From contig JALNWB010000027.1 in NCBI GenBank assembly GCA_023231105.1, forward strand, positions 1 to 31,182: DNA of 31,182 nucleotides. The letters are read 5' to 3'. The translations under genes were made by a program, and so were the position numbers. The notes under the pieces are model-generated. The model saw only the letters and a program-made list of their open reading frames with translations, ran no database searches and was not told where the DNA came from. Shown piece after piece: positions 1 through 9,132 of this stretch (the stretch's first letter is position 1; each line of letters begins with the position of its first letter). Source of the DNA: Ignavibacteriaceae bacterium (lineage in GTDB: Bacteria; Bacteroidota; Ignavibacteria; Ignavibacteriales; Ignavibacteriaceae).

Positions 1-1
1 C

Positions 2-955
2 ATGTTAATTGTACCGGAACGAGATAGAAGTACAGCAAAGGAAAAGGTAGCAGCATTTTTGAAAAACGGATCTGATACAAGCTTAGGGACAACAATAAAA
101 ATTAATGCATTACGGAAAAATGGTGAAGAATTTCCGGCGGAGTTATCTTTTTCCAGCGTGTTGATGGACGATCAACTCTACGCAACCGGTATTATCCGTG
201 ATATAACTAAAAGGGAAAAAATGGTTGCCGATCTGATTGAAGCTAAAGAAAAAGCCGAAGTTGCCGACCGATTAAAATCAGAGTTTCTTAATCAAATGTC
301 GCATGAGATACGCACTCCCCTTAATGCCCTGCTTAATTTTTCAGATTATATTCATGATGACCTTAAAGAGAGAGATCAGTTGACGGACGATATAAATGAG
401 AATTTTAATGAGGTGAAAGAATCCGGGGCAAGAATCATTAGAACGGTAGAATTAATCTTACTCATGTCTCAAATACAAACAGGCAGCTATGAAAACAATC
501 CAACTCAAACGAATATTTACAATGAAATTCTAAATCCATTAACTAATAAATATCGCCGGATGGCAAGTGAAAAGAATTTGGAATTTAATGTAATCAACAA
601 AAGTGACACCCCATTTTCGTATGTTGATCCTTACTCTGTGACCCAAATATTATCTCATCTCATTGATAATGCAATTAAATTTACTAACGAAGGAAGTGTT
701 ACTATTGAAATCGAAAAAAACAATATGCAGAATTTAGTTGTTTCAGTAATGGATACCGGTATAGGAATATCTGAAGCGTATTTGCCAAATCTCTTTGCTC
801 CCTTTTCGCAAGAACAACAAGGTTTAACAAGAACATATGATGGGAACGGTCTTGGATTAGCTTTAGTTAAGAAATTATGCGAAATGAATTCTATTTCAAT
901 TGAAGTGAACTCAATAAAAAGTAAAGAAACTTGCTTTAAGATGATTTTTCCATGA
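2..955 (+). CDS. PAS sensor histidine kinase, 5'-truncated by the window edge
   Basis: This is the C-terminal 317 residues of a histidine kinase. Residues 1-75 are the second half of a PAS/PAC domain, ending in the usual GIIRDITKRE. A HisKA dimerisation helix follows with the phospho-acceptor His101 in QMSHEIRTPLN. The ATPase domain has N-box Asn223 (HLIDNAIKF), G1 box DTGIGIS (251-257) and G2 box GNGLGLAL (281-288), so all catalytic boxes are intact. The first visible Met lies inside the PAS fold, so it is probably not the true start and the gene begins before base 1. No membrane segment is visible in this part. It converges on the response-regulator genes on the opposite strand, and only 64 bp separate the two ends, with no clear terminator hairpin. 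Substrate and signal cannot be told from this fragment. Confidence 0.9.
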   Translation: MLIVPERDRSTAKEKVAAFLKNGSDTSLGTTIKINALRKNGEEFPAELSFSSVLMDDQLYATGIIRDITKREKMVADLIEAKEKAEVADRLKSEFLNQMSHEIRTPLNALLNFSDYIHDDLKERDQLTDDINENFNEVKESGARIIRTVELILLMSQIQTGSYENNPTQTNIYNEILNPLTNKYRRMASEKNLEFNVINKSDTPFSYVDPYSVTQILSHLIDNAIKFTNEGSVTIEIEKNNMQNLVVSVMDTGIGISEAYLPNLFAPFSQEQQGLTRTYDGNGLGLALVKKLCEMNSISIEVNSIKSKETCFKMIFP

Positions 956-1019
956 TCCAAAGATTACTTTACCCATGTTACTGAAGCCAAATGTTTAATA
1001 ACAAGTATTACGTTTTAAA

Positions 1020-2168
1020 TCATCCATTCCACGCGCGGAATATCTTAACCTTTTTTTCTACATTATTCATTATCATATAACTCCCCAACCTTGCTTTTAG
1101 TACAAGTGAAATCTCGGAACCTTTTGAAATTAAGGTATGTCCCACTTTATCTTTTATCGCTTCCGCAATAACCATCCCAGCTTCAATGTCTTCAATGTTT
1201 ATAGTAACGATGCGGAGCCCGGAATAAATACCGGCAATCTCTGCATCAAGAGCGACTAAAATATTTGTATCGTATTCCCCGCTTTTTTCTTTCATTTTTT
1301 GAAGAGCTGCTTTTTCGTCTAAGCCGGTGCGCAGGTAAAAATCATAATCGTCCAACACTTTTAGAATACGCGCTTCAATCGGTATCTCATCAGCTTGAAT
1401 TTTCCCTTGTGTTTTTGAATGTGCATTAAACGGCATAAGTTGATAGGAAATAATGTTGGAGATATTTTCCAACCTTGGAATATTTGCAAGTAACGATTTC
1501 CCTATCTGCGGATGAGACTGGTAGAGATTTTCTTCTTCAGGTGTTAGTGTTTCTCCGTTCAATCTTTTTTCTAAAATATCCGAGGGAATTGCAACACAAC
1601 CGATCTTCGAAAGGAGAACCATCGTTTCAATTTCCCATGTATTATTCAACCCAAATCTATAAGCAATATTTTTAGTTAAGTTGGTTAAACGGCTTGCCTG
1701 ACTAAATGCTTTGGGATTAAACACCGATAAAATATCGATGAGAAGTTTAATACTTCCTTTAAGTGTTTTTTGCAGCAATTCTTTTTCTGCAGTTATCAGA
1801 GCATACTGACTTAACGCATCACTTAACGCGTCAATTAGAACATCATTTGGACATGGTTTTGTCAGCAGTCTAAAAATGCTTCCTTTGTTTACGGCGGTGA
1901 TGGCTGTATTGGTATCTGCATATCCGGTAAGCATAATTCTAACGGTATCCGGGGAATACTTTTTAACTTCAGAAAGAAAAGTGTTTCCGTCTATACGTGG
2001 CATTTTGAAATCAGACAATACGACGGCAAAGGTTTCCGGTTTTGTAAATAATTTTAATGCCTCTACCGGATCGCTGCTTGTTGAAACGTTAAATTTTATT
2101 CGCAACGTTCTTTTATAACTTGAAAGAATATTTTCATCGTCATCAACTAAAAGAATTCTATTGTTCAT
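1020..2168 (-). CDS. Response regulator with degenerate HD-GYP output domain
   Basis: This 382-residue protein has a receiver domain (1-120) with phospho-acceptor Asp53 and Lys104. A region with the HD-GYP c-di-GMP phosphodiesterase fold (about 131-325) follows, then a short C-terminal module (about 327-382) of the type (E/D)IEAGMVIAEAI that often trails HD-GYP/HDOD proteins. The metal-binding HD pair is replaced by Ser187-Lys188 in VLLSKIG, and the HHE...GYP region reads SYQLMPFNAH, so catalysis is unlikely. The family's HP..G motif (His219-Pro220) and D..D (Asp273, Asp276) remain. I chose ATG 2168 over an upstream ATG at 2273 because the receiver domain starts there and GGAG sits 9 nt before it. 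It overlaps the HDOD gene by 11 bp, suggesting translational coupling. It is probably a phospho-controlled binding or scaffold protein (inference). Confidence 0.85.
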   Translation of the reverse strand: MNNRILLVDDDENILSSYKRTLRIKFNVSTSSDPVEALKLFTKPETFAVVLSDFKMPRIDGNTFLSEVKKYSPDTVRIMLTGYADTNTAITAVNKGSIFRLLTKPCPNDVLIDALSDALSQYALITAEKELLQKTLKGSIKLLIDILSVFNPKAFSQASRLTNLTKNIAYRFGLNNTWEIETMVLLSKIGCVAIPSDILEKRLNGETLTPEEENLYQSHPQIGKSLLANIPRLENISNIISYQLMPFNAHSKTQGKIQADEIPIEARILKVLDDYDFYLRTGLDEKAALQKMKEKSGEYDTNILVALDAEIAGIYSGLRIVTINIEDIEAGMVIAEAIKDKVGHTLISKGSEISLVLKARLGSYMIMNNVEKKVKIFRAWNG

Positions 2169-3333
2169 TTCTGAAATCTCCGTTTTCGAAATTCTTACAA
2201 ATATTTTTGACAAGTTTATTGTCCGGGTATAAATCGCGCAGCAAGTAAGGATCAAATTTTTCTTGGTTTGCAAGTATGTTGGCTAAGTGAACCGCGGACA
2301 TTGGGGAAACCTCAACATCATCAGCTTTTAAAGGAAGATGATGAAAAGCGGCAATTTCCAAAATAGGAACCGGCAATCCCCATAAACCAAGTAAATATGC
2401 GCCAACCTCCGAGTGTGAAGTATCGAAAAGTTTATACTCCGCATCGATGTAACTTAATTTATCAGTGTTCATGCTTTGATTTATCTTTTCAGTGTAATCT
2501 TGCGTTTGCAGTAAAATTAATTTACCGATATCATGCACAAGTCCGCCTAAAAAAGTAGAATCCAAAACGCTTTTTTCATAAACTTCGGAACGAATGATTT
2601 TACGCGCAAGCTCGCCGACTTTGTAACTATGTTGAAAAACTCTTTCGGCAAAAAATTTGTTATAATCATTGAAGTTGAGTGATGAAAATATTTTTACATA
2701 CATAGCGAGTGATTTAATGGTTTCAAAACCTAAAAAACTGACCGCGTAAACCGGGTCGGTAATTTTTTGAGAAACTCCGAAAAAAGCTGAATTAACCAAT
2801 TGCAAAATTTTTGTGGTCATGGCAACATCTTTTGAAATTATTTCTCCAACTCCTTTAACTGATGCCGTGGATGAGTTTATTTCTTTTTGAAGTTTTACAT
2901 AAATGCCCGGCAGTGTAGGGATGGTTGAAATTCCGGAAATAAGATTTAATATTTTTTCGTTATTTACAAAATTCCGGAGCTTGCTTATTCTTTCAATTGA
3001 TTCCTTTAAAGTGTTTGCATCGCACGGTTTTGATAAAAATTGATGCGCTACGTTCGGAAGGTTTAATATAGACTCTTTTTCAGTATAACCGGAAAGAATA
3101 ATTCTGACAATATTCGGATAGAGCTCTTTTATTGTTGTGAAAAGATGAAGCCCGTCAATCTTTGGCATTCGCATATCCGAAACAACAACGTCAAATTTTT
3201 CGATGGTTAAAAGTTCCAACGCTTCTTCGCCGCTGTTGGCAAAAGACATTATCCATTCTTTCCGGAAAGGATAGAGCATCCGTTTCAACCCTTGAATAAT
3301 ATTTATTTCATCATCTACAAAAAGTATTTTCAT
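2158..3333 (-). CDS. Response regulator with HDOD output domain
   Basis: This 391-residue protein has a receiver domain (1-120) with Asp53 in VVSDMRMP and Lys102. An HDOD domain follows (about 128-330), recognisable from the start LPTLPGIYVKLQ, the segment ILQLVNSAFFG (about 177-187) and LVHDIGKLIL with His267-Asp268. HDOD proteins are HD-superfamily members usually thought to act as signalling or protein-interaction modules; several control motility or biofilm genes. The start is ATG 3331-3333, 8 nt after the stop of the upstream kinase gene, and its end overlaps the next regulator by 11 bp. The three genes therefore look like one phosphorelay operon. No DNA-binding domain is present, so the output is likely protein-level (inference). 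Confidence 0.9.
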   Translation of the reverse strand: MKILFVDDEINIIQGLKRMLYPFRKEWIMSFANSGEEALELLTIEKFDVVVSDMRMPKIDGLHLFTTIKELYPNIVRIILSGYTEKESILNLPNVAHQFLSKPCDANTLKESIERISKLRNFVNNEKILNLISGISTIPTLPGIYVKLQKEINSSTASVKGVGEIISKDVAMTTKILQLVNSAFFGVSQKITDPVYAVSFLGFETIKSLAMYVKIFSSLNFNDYNKFFAERVFQHSYKVGELARKIIRSEVYEKSVLDSTFLGGLVHDIGKLILLQTQDYTEKINQSMNTDKLSYIDAEYKLFDTSHSEVGAYLLGLWGLPVPILEIAAFHHLPLKADDVEVSPMSAVHLANILANQEKFDPYLLRDLYPDNKLVKNICKNFENGDFRNEQ

Positions 3334-3341
3334 TTGGGTAA

Positions 3342-6300
3342 TTATGAAATTGGTAATTGAATAATAAAAGTTGCACCTTTGCCGTACGATGATTCCGCGG
3401 TAATGCTTCCTTTATGTTTATTTACAATAATATCATGAGCCAGAGAAAGTCCCTGCCCGGTTCCTTTTCCTACTTCTTTTGTAGTAAAGAAGGGATCAAA
3501 AATTCTTCCTAAATCTTCCGGTTTAATTCCTGTTCCTGTATCGCTGATTCTGAATTCTACAACTTTGTCAACATGCTTTGTCTCGATCACTATTTTTCCT
3601 TTTGTTCCCGGGTCTTTTCCTACGATTATTTGAATAGCGTGAACAGCATTAATAATTAAATTTAGGATAACCTGATTGATTTCATCAGGGATGCAAGAAA
3701 TTGCCGGTAAAGTCGGATCAAGTTTCATTTCCAGATCGGCGACATATTTCCATTCGTTTTTAGAAATGGCGGCGGTAACTTGAATGCCGTGATTTAAATC
3801 CGAAAAAGTTTTTTCCCGTTGTTCAGGATGCGCAAAATCTTTCATCGCAGAAATAATTTTACTTACCCGTTCGATTCCAACTTGCGTCTGTTCAATTGCC
3901 GAAGGGATTTCGTTTATGAAATATGGGATATCGAAATCTTCCTGAATTTTTCGTATCGCTTTAATAATTTGGACAAAATCTTTAAAAGCAGCGGAATCTT
4001 TTACCGATTCGTTAATGGAAGTTAGTAAAGTATTAAAAGATTCAAAAGCATCTTTAAGGAAATTTGTATTGTCGCTGATATATTGCATCGGCGTGTTAAT
4101 CTCGTGAGCAATACCCGCGGCAAGTCTTCCGATCGATTCCATTTTTTGTGAAAGTGAAAGTTGTTTTTCTATTTTCAAACGCTCTGTCATATCTCTAATA
4201 ATGTAAACAAACCCGCGCACTTTTCCTTTTTGATCGCGCAAGACATTAGAGTTAATAGAGATCGTTAATTTCTTTCCGCTTCTTGAAAGTAAAATCAGAT
4301 AATCGTTCATCTGACTTTCCTGGTTAAGGTTATCATAACCGCCGGAAGTTTTTTTAGTCTCTTTAATAACCGGTTCTTCTTTGTGAAATTCGAGAACAGA
4401 AAAAATTGATTTTCCTAAAAGCCATTTTTGTTCCACACCAACAATTTCTTCGGCGGCATTATTAACCAAATTAATTTTATCTTCAAGATCGGTTGTAATA
4501 ACGCCGTCGGTAATACTTCTTAAAGTTACGCTGAGTTCTTCCTTTTCCGATTGCAGCGCTTCTTCCGCTCTTTTTCTTTCAACTGCGTTGATGATGATGT
4601 CTGCAATGGTTGCCAGCTGGTCCAAATCTTCTTCGTTCCATTTATATTCACTTTGCAGACGCTCGTATCCCATAAATCCTCTTAACCGTGAGCCGTAAAC
4701 CATCGGGACGAGGATGAGCGATTTAGTTCCTGCGAAAAGTTGTTTTTGTTCCTCTGAACTTTCGCCGAAGGTGTCTTCCGCAAAAAAGGGAAGATGAATT
4801 ACTTCAAAATTTGAAAGCATAGAAATAATCCAGGGGAAAGTATCAACCGGTGTATTTTTAAATTTTTCGGTTTTCAAATCGGAAATACTTTCAGTCCATT
4901 CAAAAGTTTTATCAATATAATTTCCGTCTCCTGAAAACAAAAAAAGATAGCTTCGCTGAACGTTTAAAAAATTACCGACTCCCATAATGGTATAGTCAAT
5001 TCCGTTATCAATTTCTTCCGAAGTGTAGTGGATAAAATTTGAAGAAATTGTAGTGACCATCTTTTCAAGTTGAATTCTGCGGTTGAGAGCCTCTTCCATT
5101 TTTAGTTGTTCTTTAAACAACATTGCGTTTTCAAGAACGATAGCCAATTGTTCACCGATCATGGTGAAAAGTTCAATGTCGGAATTTGCAAAACTGTTGA
5201 TGGAACTGGTGTTATCTAACCGTAAAACTCCAATCACTTTTTGTCTGCTTTTTATTGGAACGGCTATAGTTGATTTTATTTGTAACCGCTCGGCATAATC
5301 GGAAGAAATAAGTTTTGATTTCGAACAATCATTTATAATGATCGGGCGCTGTTCTTTAAAACATATTTCACTGAATTTTGAAGCTATATTTGTTGAAGCC
5401 GATTTATTATCCAACTGATGTGCATCAACAAGAATATCCAGTTCTGGATCGTGAAGGAACAAACTTGCCATGTGCACGCCGCGGTCGCTTAAATATTGGG
5501 GAATGACTTCATAAACTCTTGAAAAAACTTTGTTCAAATCCATAGTGGATTGAAAGGTTTCGTTAAGAACTTTAAGCAATTGCAAACGGGTAATTTTATC
5601 TTTTAGGGCTTCCTCTGCATTTATTCTTTCCGTAACATCTCTTGAAATTCCAACGATGCCGGTAATTTTTCCCGTCGTGTCAAAGATCGGAACTTTTGTA
5701 GCCGAAATCCATTTTGCATTTTCGTCGCTCTTTACAATTTTTTCAACTTTATCAATTAAGGGAACGCCTGATTCCATCATCCGCTGTTCATCTTTGAGAG
5801 TAGCTTCCGCAAACTCTTTCGGAAAGAAATCGGAATCCATTTTTCCGATTGCATCTTCGGGAGATTGTAAATCCAACAACTTTGCCTGGGCTTGATTAAT
5901 ACGAATAAACCGGCTTTGGGTGTCTTTGAAATAAATAATATCTGGAATGTTGCTTAACAAACTATGAAGAAGATTTTTTTCATAGGCGAGCTGTTTTTCG
6001 GTTTCCTTTCGCTCCGTGATATCATTGATAATACCGACAATACCGCCGGGGTTGTTGTCGTACTTCATGAAGGTAGCTTGATTAATAATTACATCGTGGA
6101 GTGAGCCGTCTTTATATTTTATTTGAGCTTCAAAAGTATCATCCCCGGTTTGATTGTATAGCGATTGGTCAAGGAGATTATATTTGTCCGTCGCTTCTTC
6201 AGATGTAAATTCAATGATGTTTGTTTCGGAGGAATTTGAGTCAGGCAGTCCGATATTTTTTTCGAAAACCGTATTTACACCGAGATAACAACCGTTTATA

Positions 6301-6776
6301 TCTTTATAAAAAACAGGATTCGGGATTGCATTAATTAATACCTGCAAAAAGGTAAGCTGGTTCATTAATAAATCTTCCGATTCATTAATTCTCTTTTTTT
6401 GTTGACTGTCTTTTCCTGTTTTTTTGATTGCGGTGATTAAACGGGACATGTCGTCTTTGGTTACAAAGTCATTTGCTCCGTGAGAAAGAGATTCGAGTAT
6501 AAGTTTTTGAGGAAGTTTTTTCGATACAAAAATGAATGGAATATCGGGACGTTTTTCTTTTGCTATTTGTAAAGCGGCTAATCCGCTAAGATTTGCCAGG
6601 GTATAATCCGAAAGTATCAATTGGCAATTGTTGTTGTTTAAAGCGCTTACAAAAGAGTCTTTATCATGAACAAGAGTTGTTTTGCAGTTAATTTTATTTT
6701 CTTTTAAGAATGCCGGCAGACAATCGGCATCAGCCAAATTATTTTCAAGTATAAGTATATGCGTCTTTTTATTCAT
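3342..6776 (-). CDS. Multi-sensor hybrid histidine kinase (REC-PAS-PAS-GAF-GAF-PAS-HisKA-HATPase)
   Basis: This 1144-residue soluble kinase has an N-terminal receiver domain (about 5-120, Asp57 in LILSDYTLANLSG). Two PAS/PAC units follow (about 138-265 and 265-390, each ending in DITERK or DVTERI), then two GAF domains (about 395-560 and 569-735) and a third PAS (about 741-863). The HisKA helix carries His891 in GIAHEINTP, and the ATPase domain (about 1000-1144) has DTGTGI and GKGTGQGLSLA. No transmembrane segment is seen, so it senses cytoplasmic signals such as redox state, ligands or partner proteins. The receiver sits at the N-terminus, so the kinase may itself be a phosphorylation target. 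It heads the three-gene minus-strand operon; the two downstream receiver proteins are its likely partners (inference from position). No Shine-Dalgarno is visible before ATG 6776. Confidence 0.92.
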   Translation of the reverse strand: MNKKTHILILENNLADADCLPAFLKENKINCKTTLVHDKDSFVSALNNNNCQLILSDYTLANLSGLAALQIAKEKRPDIPFIFVSKKLPQKLILESLSHGANDFVTKDDMSRLITAIKKTGKDSQQKKRINESEDLLMNQLTFLQVLINAIPNPVFYKDINGCYLGVNTVFEKNIGLPDSNSSETNIIEFTSEEATDKYNLLDQSLYNQTGDDTFEAQIKYKDGSLHDVIINQATFMKYDNNPGGIVGIINDITERKETEKQLAYEKNLLHSLLSNIPDIIYFKDTQSRFIRINQAQAKLLDLQSPEDAIGKMDSDFFPKEFAEATLKDEQRMMESGVPLIDKVEKIVKSDENAKWISATKVPIFDTTGKITGIVGISRDVTERINAEEALKDKITRLQLLKVLNETFQSTMDLNKVFSRVYEVIPQYLSDRGVHMASLFLHDPELDILVDAHQLDNKSASTNIASKFSEICFKEQRPIIINDCSKSKLISSDYAERLQIKSTIAVPIKSRQKVIGVLRLDNTSSINSFANSDIELFTMIGEQLAIVLENAMLFKEQLKMEEALNRRIQLEKMVTTISSNFIHYTSEEIDNGIDYTIMGVGNFLNVQRSYLFLFSGDGNYIDKTFEWTESISDLKTEKFKNTPVDTFPWIISMLSNFEVIHLPFFAEDTFGESSEEQKQLFAGTKSLILVPMVYGSRLRGFMGYERLQSEYKWNEEDLDQLATIADIIINAVERKRAEEALQSEKEELSVTLRSITDGVITTDLEDKINLVNNAAEEIVGVEQKWLLGKSIFSVLEFHKEEPVIKETKKTSGGYDNLNQESQMNDYLILLSRSGKKLTISINSNVLRDQKGKVRGFVYIIRDMTERLKIEKQLSLSQKMESIGRLAAGIAHEINTPMQYISDNTNFLKDAFESFNTLLTSINESVKDSAAFKDFVQIIKAIRKIQEDFDIPYFINEIPSAIEQTQVGIERVSKIISAMKDFAHPEQREKTFSDLNHGIQVTAAISKNEWKYVADLEMKLDPTLPAISCIPDEINQVILNLIINAVHAIQIIVGKDPGTKGKIVIETKHVDKVVEFRISDTGTGIKPEDLGRIFDPFFTTKEVGKGTGQGLSLAHDIIVNKHKGSITAESSYGKGATFIIQLPIS

Positions 6777-6826
6777 TTAAGGGGAAATATTTATTAAGAA
6801 AACGGAATAGGTTTTTCCATAGTTTA

Positions 6827-6853
6827 TAATCGAAGAAAAAAATATTAAATTAA
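6827..6853 (-). promoter_or_regulatory. Possible sigma-28-like promoter of the hybrid kinase operon
   Basis: On the minus strand TTAA (6853-6850) is followed by a 15-nt spacer and TTCGATTA (6834-6827), about 50 bp before the kinase start. The sigma-28 consensus is TAAA-N15-GCCGATAA. The element differs by one base from the better candidate at 9243-9269. The rest of the 6777-6950 gap is AT-rich and holds no gene or clear terminator. In such sequence a match of this quality can arise by chance. Confidence 0.3.
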
Positions 6854-6950
6854 GTTTACTGCGGAGGGGAGATATTTGGTTTGAAGCCGGTCAATTACCT
6901 TTGGATATTGAATTTAACTCAGGCTAACCGATGATAATATGGGCTAAAAA

Positions 6951-8342
6951 CTATTGTACGTTTTTTGTTACCTCTATGCCAAGCTGCTCCATGCGGTAAC
7001 GCAGTTTGGAACGCGAAAGCCCAAGAACTTTAGCAGCTTTTACCTGGTTTCCATTTGTAATTTTCAAAGTTTTTTGGATCAAATCTTTTACGACTAAATC
7101 AATCTTCATTCCTTTTGCGGGAATCTTCAATACAAATTTGTCTTCATCTTTAAGTTTTTCAGATTCATTGTCAAAAATAAATCCAAAATGAACTTCCTTA
7201 AGTTCTTCATCTTCTGTTAATAGAATAACTCTTTCCATCACATTCCGGAGTTCGCGGATATTTCCCTTCCAAGTGTACTTTTGAAACTTCGAAATAACAT
7301 CCGGAGAAATGAGTCTTGTTTTTTTATTAAACTTAACGGAAAATTCCTTTAAAAAAGTATAAGCTAATACCGCGATGTCTTCCTTTCTTTCGCGCAGCGG
7401 GGGAACGGTAATTTTTGCAACGTTCAAACGATAAAACAAATCTTCTCTAAAAGTTCCTTTTTTTACTTCATCTTCCAGATTTTTATTTGTAGCTGCAAGT
7501 ACGCGAACATCAACCGAGGTTTCCTTTTCCGCACCAAGGCGGTAAAATTTTTTTTCTTGTAGCACACGCAACAGTTTCGCCTGAAGGTCTAAAGATAGTT
7601 CGCCTATCTCATCTAAAAGGATAGTTCCGCCGTTGGCAAGTTCGAATCTGCCAAGTTTAGTTTTTAGTGAAGCTCCGGTAAAAGCTCCTTTTTCATGCCC
7701 AAAGAGTTCGCTTTCAGCTAATTCTTTTGGAATAGTAGCGCAATTAATTTGAATAAAAACGGCATTTTTTCTTAAACTGTTTTGATGAATAAATTTTGCA
7801 AAAACTTCTTTACCGGTTCCGCTTTCTCCTTCGATCAGGATGGTGGTATCGGGACTTTTTGCCAATTTTTCTGCTGAGTTAAGTATTCGCTGTATTTTTG
7901 CGTTTTTACCGAAAAATTCTCTTGGAAGTTCGTTCTCCTTAAGCAAACTATGTAATTTATCTACCTCAGCTCTAAGCGATACATTTTCCAACGCTTTATT
8001 AAGGACGAGTTTAAGCTGTTCTAAATCAATAGGCTTTAGCATGAAATCAAATGCGCCGGATTTCATTGCCGAAACCGCAATATTTACATCAGCGTAACCG
8101 GTAATCATTATAACCGGGATATGAGAATATTTTTTATGGAAGTGTTTTTGAAGTTCTAAACCGTTGTGTGTTGTAAGGTAAATATCCAATAGGATAACAT
8201 CGGGTTCAAACTCCTCAATTTTATCGTTAGCTTCTCCTGCGTGCATACATACTTGAACGTCGTATCCCAATTTTGTAAGGACTTTGTTAAGCGAAAGACC
8301 GACTAAATTATCATCGTCAATTACAAGAATTTTAAATTTCAT
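6951..8342 (-). CDS. NtrC-family sigma-54-dependent response regulator
   Basis: This 463-residue protein has the full class architecture. The receiver (1-120) has Asp53 and Lys103. The AAA+ domain (about 143-380) has Walker A GESGTGKE (173-180), the sigma-54 contact loop GAFTGA (220-225) and Walker B LLDEIG (243-248). The Fis-type helix-turn-helix is near the C-terminus (about 433-459, NQVKAAKVLGLSRSKLRYRM). Every element needed to activate sigma-54 polymerase is intact. It overlaps the upstream kinase gene by 11 bp, so the two form a cognate pair. NtrC-type regulators paired with small soluble kinases (FlrC/FlrB, FlgR/FlgS) control flagellar genes in other bacteria. That role here is inferred from the flagellar genes in the window, not shown by the sequence. 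General metabolic regulation is the alternative. Confidence 0.93.
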   Translation of the reverse strand: MKFKILVIDDDNLVGLSLNKVLTKLGYDVQVCMHAGEANDKIEEFEPDVILLDIYLTTHNGLELQKHFHKKYSHIPVIMITGYADVNIAVSAMKSGAFDFMLKPIDLEQLKLVLNKALENVSLRAEVDKLHSLLKENELPREFFGKNAKIQRILNSAEKLAKSPDTTILIEGESGTGKEVFAKFIHQNSLRKNAVFIQINCATIPKELAESELFGHEKGAFTGASLKTKLGRFELANGGTILLDEIGELSLDLQAKLLRVLQEKKFYRLGAEKETSVDVRVLAATNKNLEDEVKKGTFREDLFYRLNVAKITVPPLRERKEDIAVLAYTFLKEFSVKFNKKTRLISPDVISKFQKYTWKGNIRELRNVMERVILLTEDEELKEVHFGFIFDNESEKLKDEDKFVLKIPAKGMKIDLVVKDLIQKTLKITNGNQVKAAKVLGLSRSKLRYRMEQLGIEVTKNVQ

Positions 8343-9042
8343 TTTTACTTACCAATAAGTTTAAATTAAATATTAAGAAAAATTTAGAACCTTTACCTAA
8401 TTGGCTTTCAAAATTAATTTCGAATTTAAGTTCTTCCGCCAATGATTTACAGACGCTTAATCCCAACCCGGTTCCCTTTTGTTTTTTTGTGAAAAAATCG
8501 TTAAAGATAGTCACTTTGTCTTCATCGCTTATTCCAACTCCGTTGTCTTCAACTTCCCAAACAATATTTTGCATTTGATTTGTGTAAACCCGGATAATTA
8601 CTTTACCGCCGTCATTACAAGCTTCAACTGCATTGGTAAGAAGGTTAAGAAAAATTTGAAGAAGTTTATTTACATCGCATCGGACATAAGGAATATCGGG
8701 AGAACACTCTTTCGCTATCAAAACTTTTTTACGCGAAGCTTCAGCCTCAACTATATCCGTCGCATAATTTGAGATTTGTTCTATCGAGCAGAGTTTTTCT
8801 TCTTTCGTGTTAGGACGCGAAAAAAAAAGCAAGTTATCTACTAAAGCTTGAATTCGGAAAAGCGCTTGAGATGAGTTTTCTATCGTTTCCAGTAAATCAT
8901 CTGAGAGTTCATCACGGTGCATATTAAGATAATCCAAACTTAATTTAACCACTGAAAGAGGATTCCTAATTTCATGAAGAAGTGTTGCGGTAATTTTTCC
9001 TAAAATGTGTAAGCGGTTTTCCGAGACAAAATCATCAAACAT
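8332..9042 (-). CDS. Small soluble histidine kinase, cognate to the NtrC-type regulator
   Basis: This 236-residue kinase consists almost only of the catalytic core. HisKA has His23 in LLHEIRNPLSVVK. The ATPase domain has N-box Asn137 (NLLTNAVEA), G1 DNGVGIS (166-172) and G2 KGTGLGLSVC (189-198). There is no PAS, GAF or membrane segment; only about 12 residues precede the dimerisation helix. Such stripped kinases usually read another protein rather than a small ligand; FlgS, for example, monitors flagellar assembly. The start is ATG 9040-9042. Its 3' end overlaps the sigma-54 activator gene by 11 bp. It is divergent from the glycosylation block, sharing the 278-bp gap at 9043-9320. Confidence 0.9.
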   Translation of the reverse strand: MFDDFVSENRLHILGKITATLLHEIRNPLSVVKLSLDYLNMHRDELSDDLLETIENSSQALFRIQALVDNLLFFSRPNTKEEKLCSIEQISNYATDIVEAEASRKKVLIAKECSPDIPYVRCDVNKLLQIFLNLLTNAVEACNDGGKVIIRVYTNQMQNIVWEVEDNGVGISDEDKVTIFNDFFTKKQKGTGLGLSVCKSLAEELKFEINFESQLGKGSKFFLIFNLNLLVSKNEI

Positions 9043-9114
9043 ATATCACACCTATAACATCAGTACGTATGTTCAAATTAAATAAAAAGGTTAGAGAAAA
9101 ATAAAACTTTATTT

Positions 9115-9132
9115 GATTAATTTTCATTAATC
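9115..9132. promoter_or_regulatory. Perfect 7-4-7 palindrome in a divergent promoter region
   Basis: GATTAAT (9115-9121), a 4-nt spacer and ATTAATC (9126-9132) form a perfect inverted repeat. It lies between the divergent kinase gene (8332-9042) and the + strand block starting at 9321. It could be an operator for a dimeric regulator, but the arms are AT-rich and a chance origin is possible. The rest of the 278-bp gap is AT-rich and shows only the sigma-28 candidate at 9243-9269. Confidence 0.25.

Noticed and set aside
2..4. ATG at base 2 as the real start of the first kinase
   Set aside because: It falls in the middle of a PAS domain, so the gene almost certainly extends beyond the window.
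2169..2273. Upstream in-frame start (ATG 2273) for the HD-GYP-like regulator
   Set aside because: It would add 35 residues before a normal receiver start and deeply overlap the HDOD gene. ATG 2168 has GGAG 9 nt upstream.
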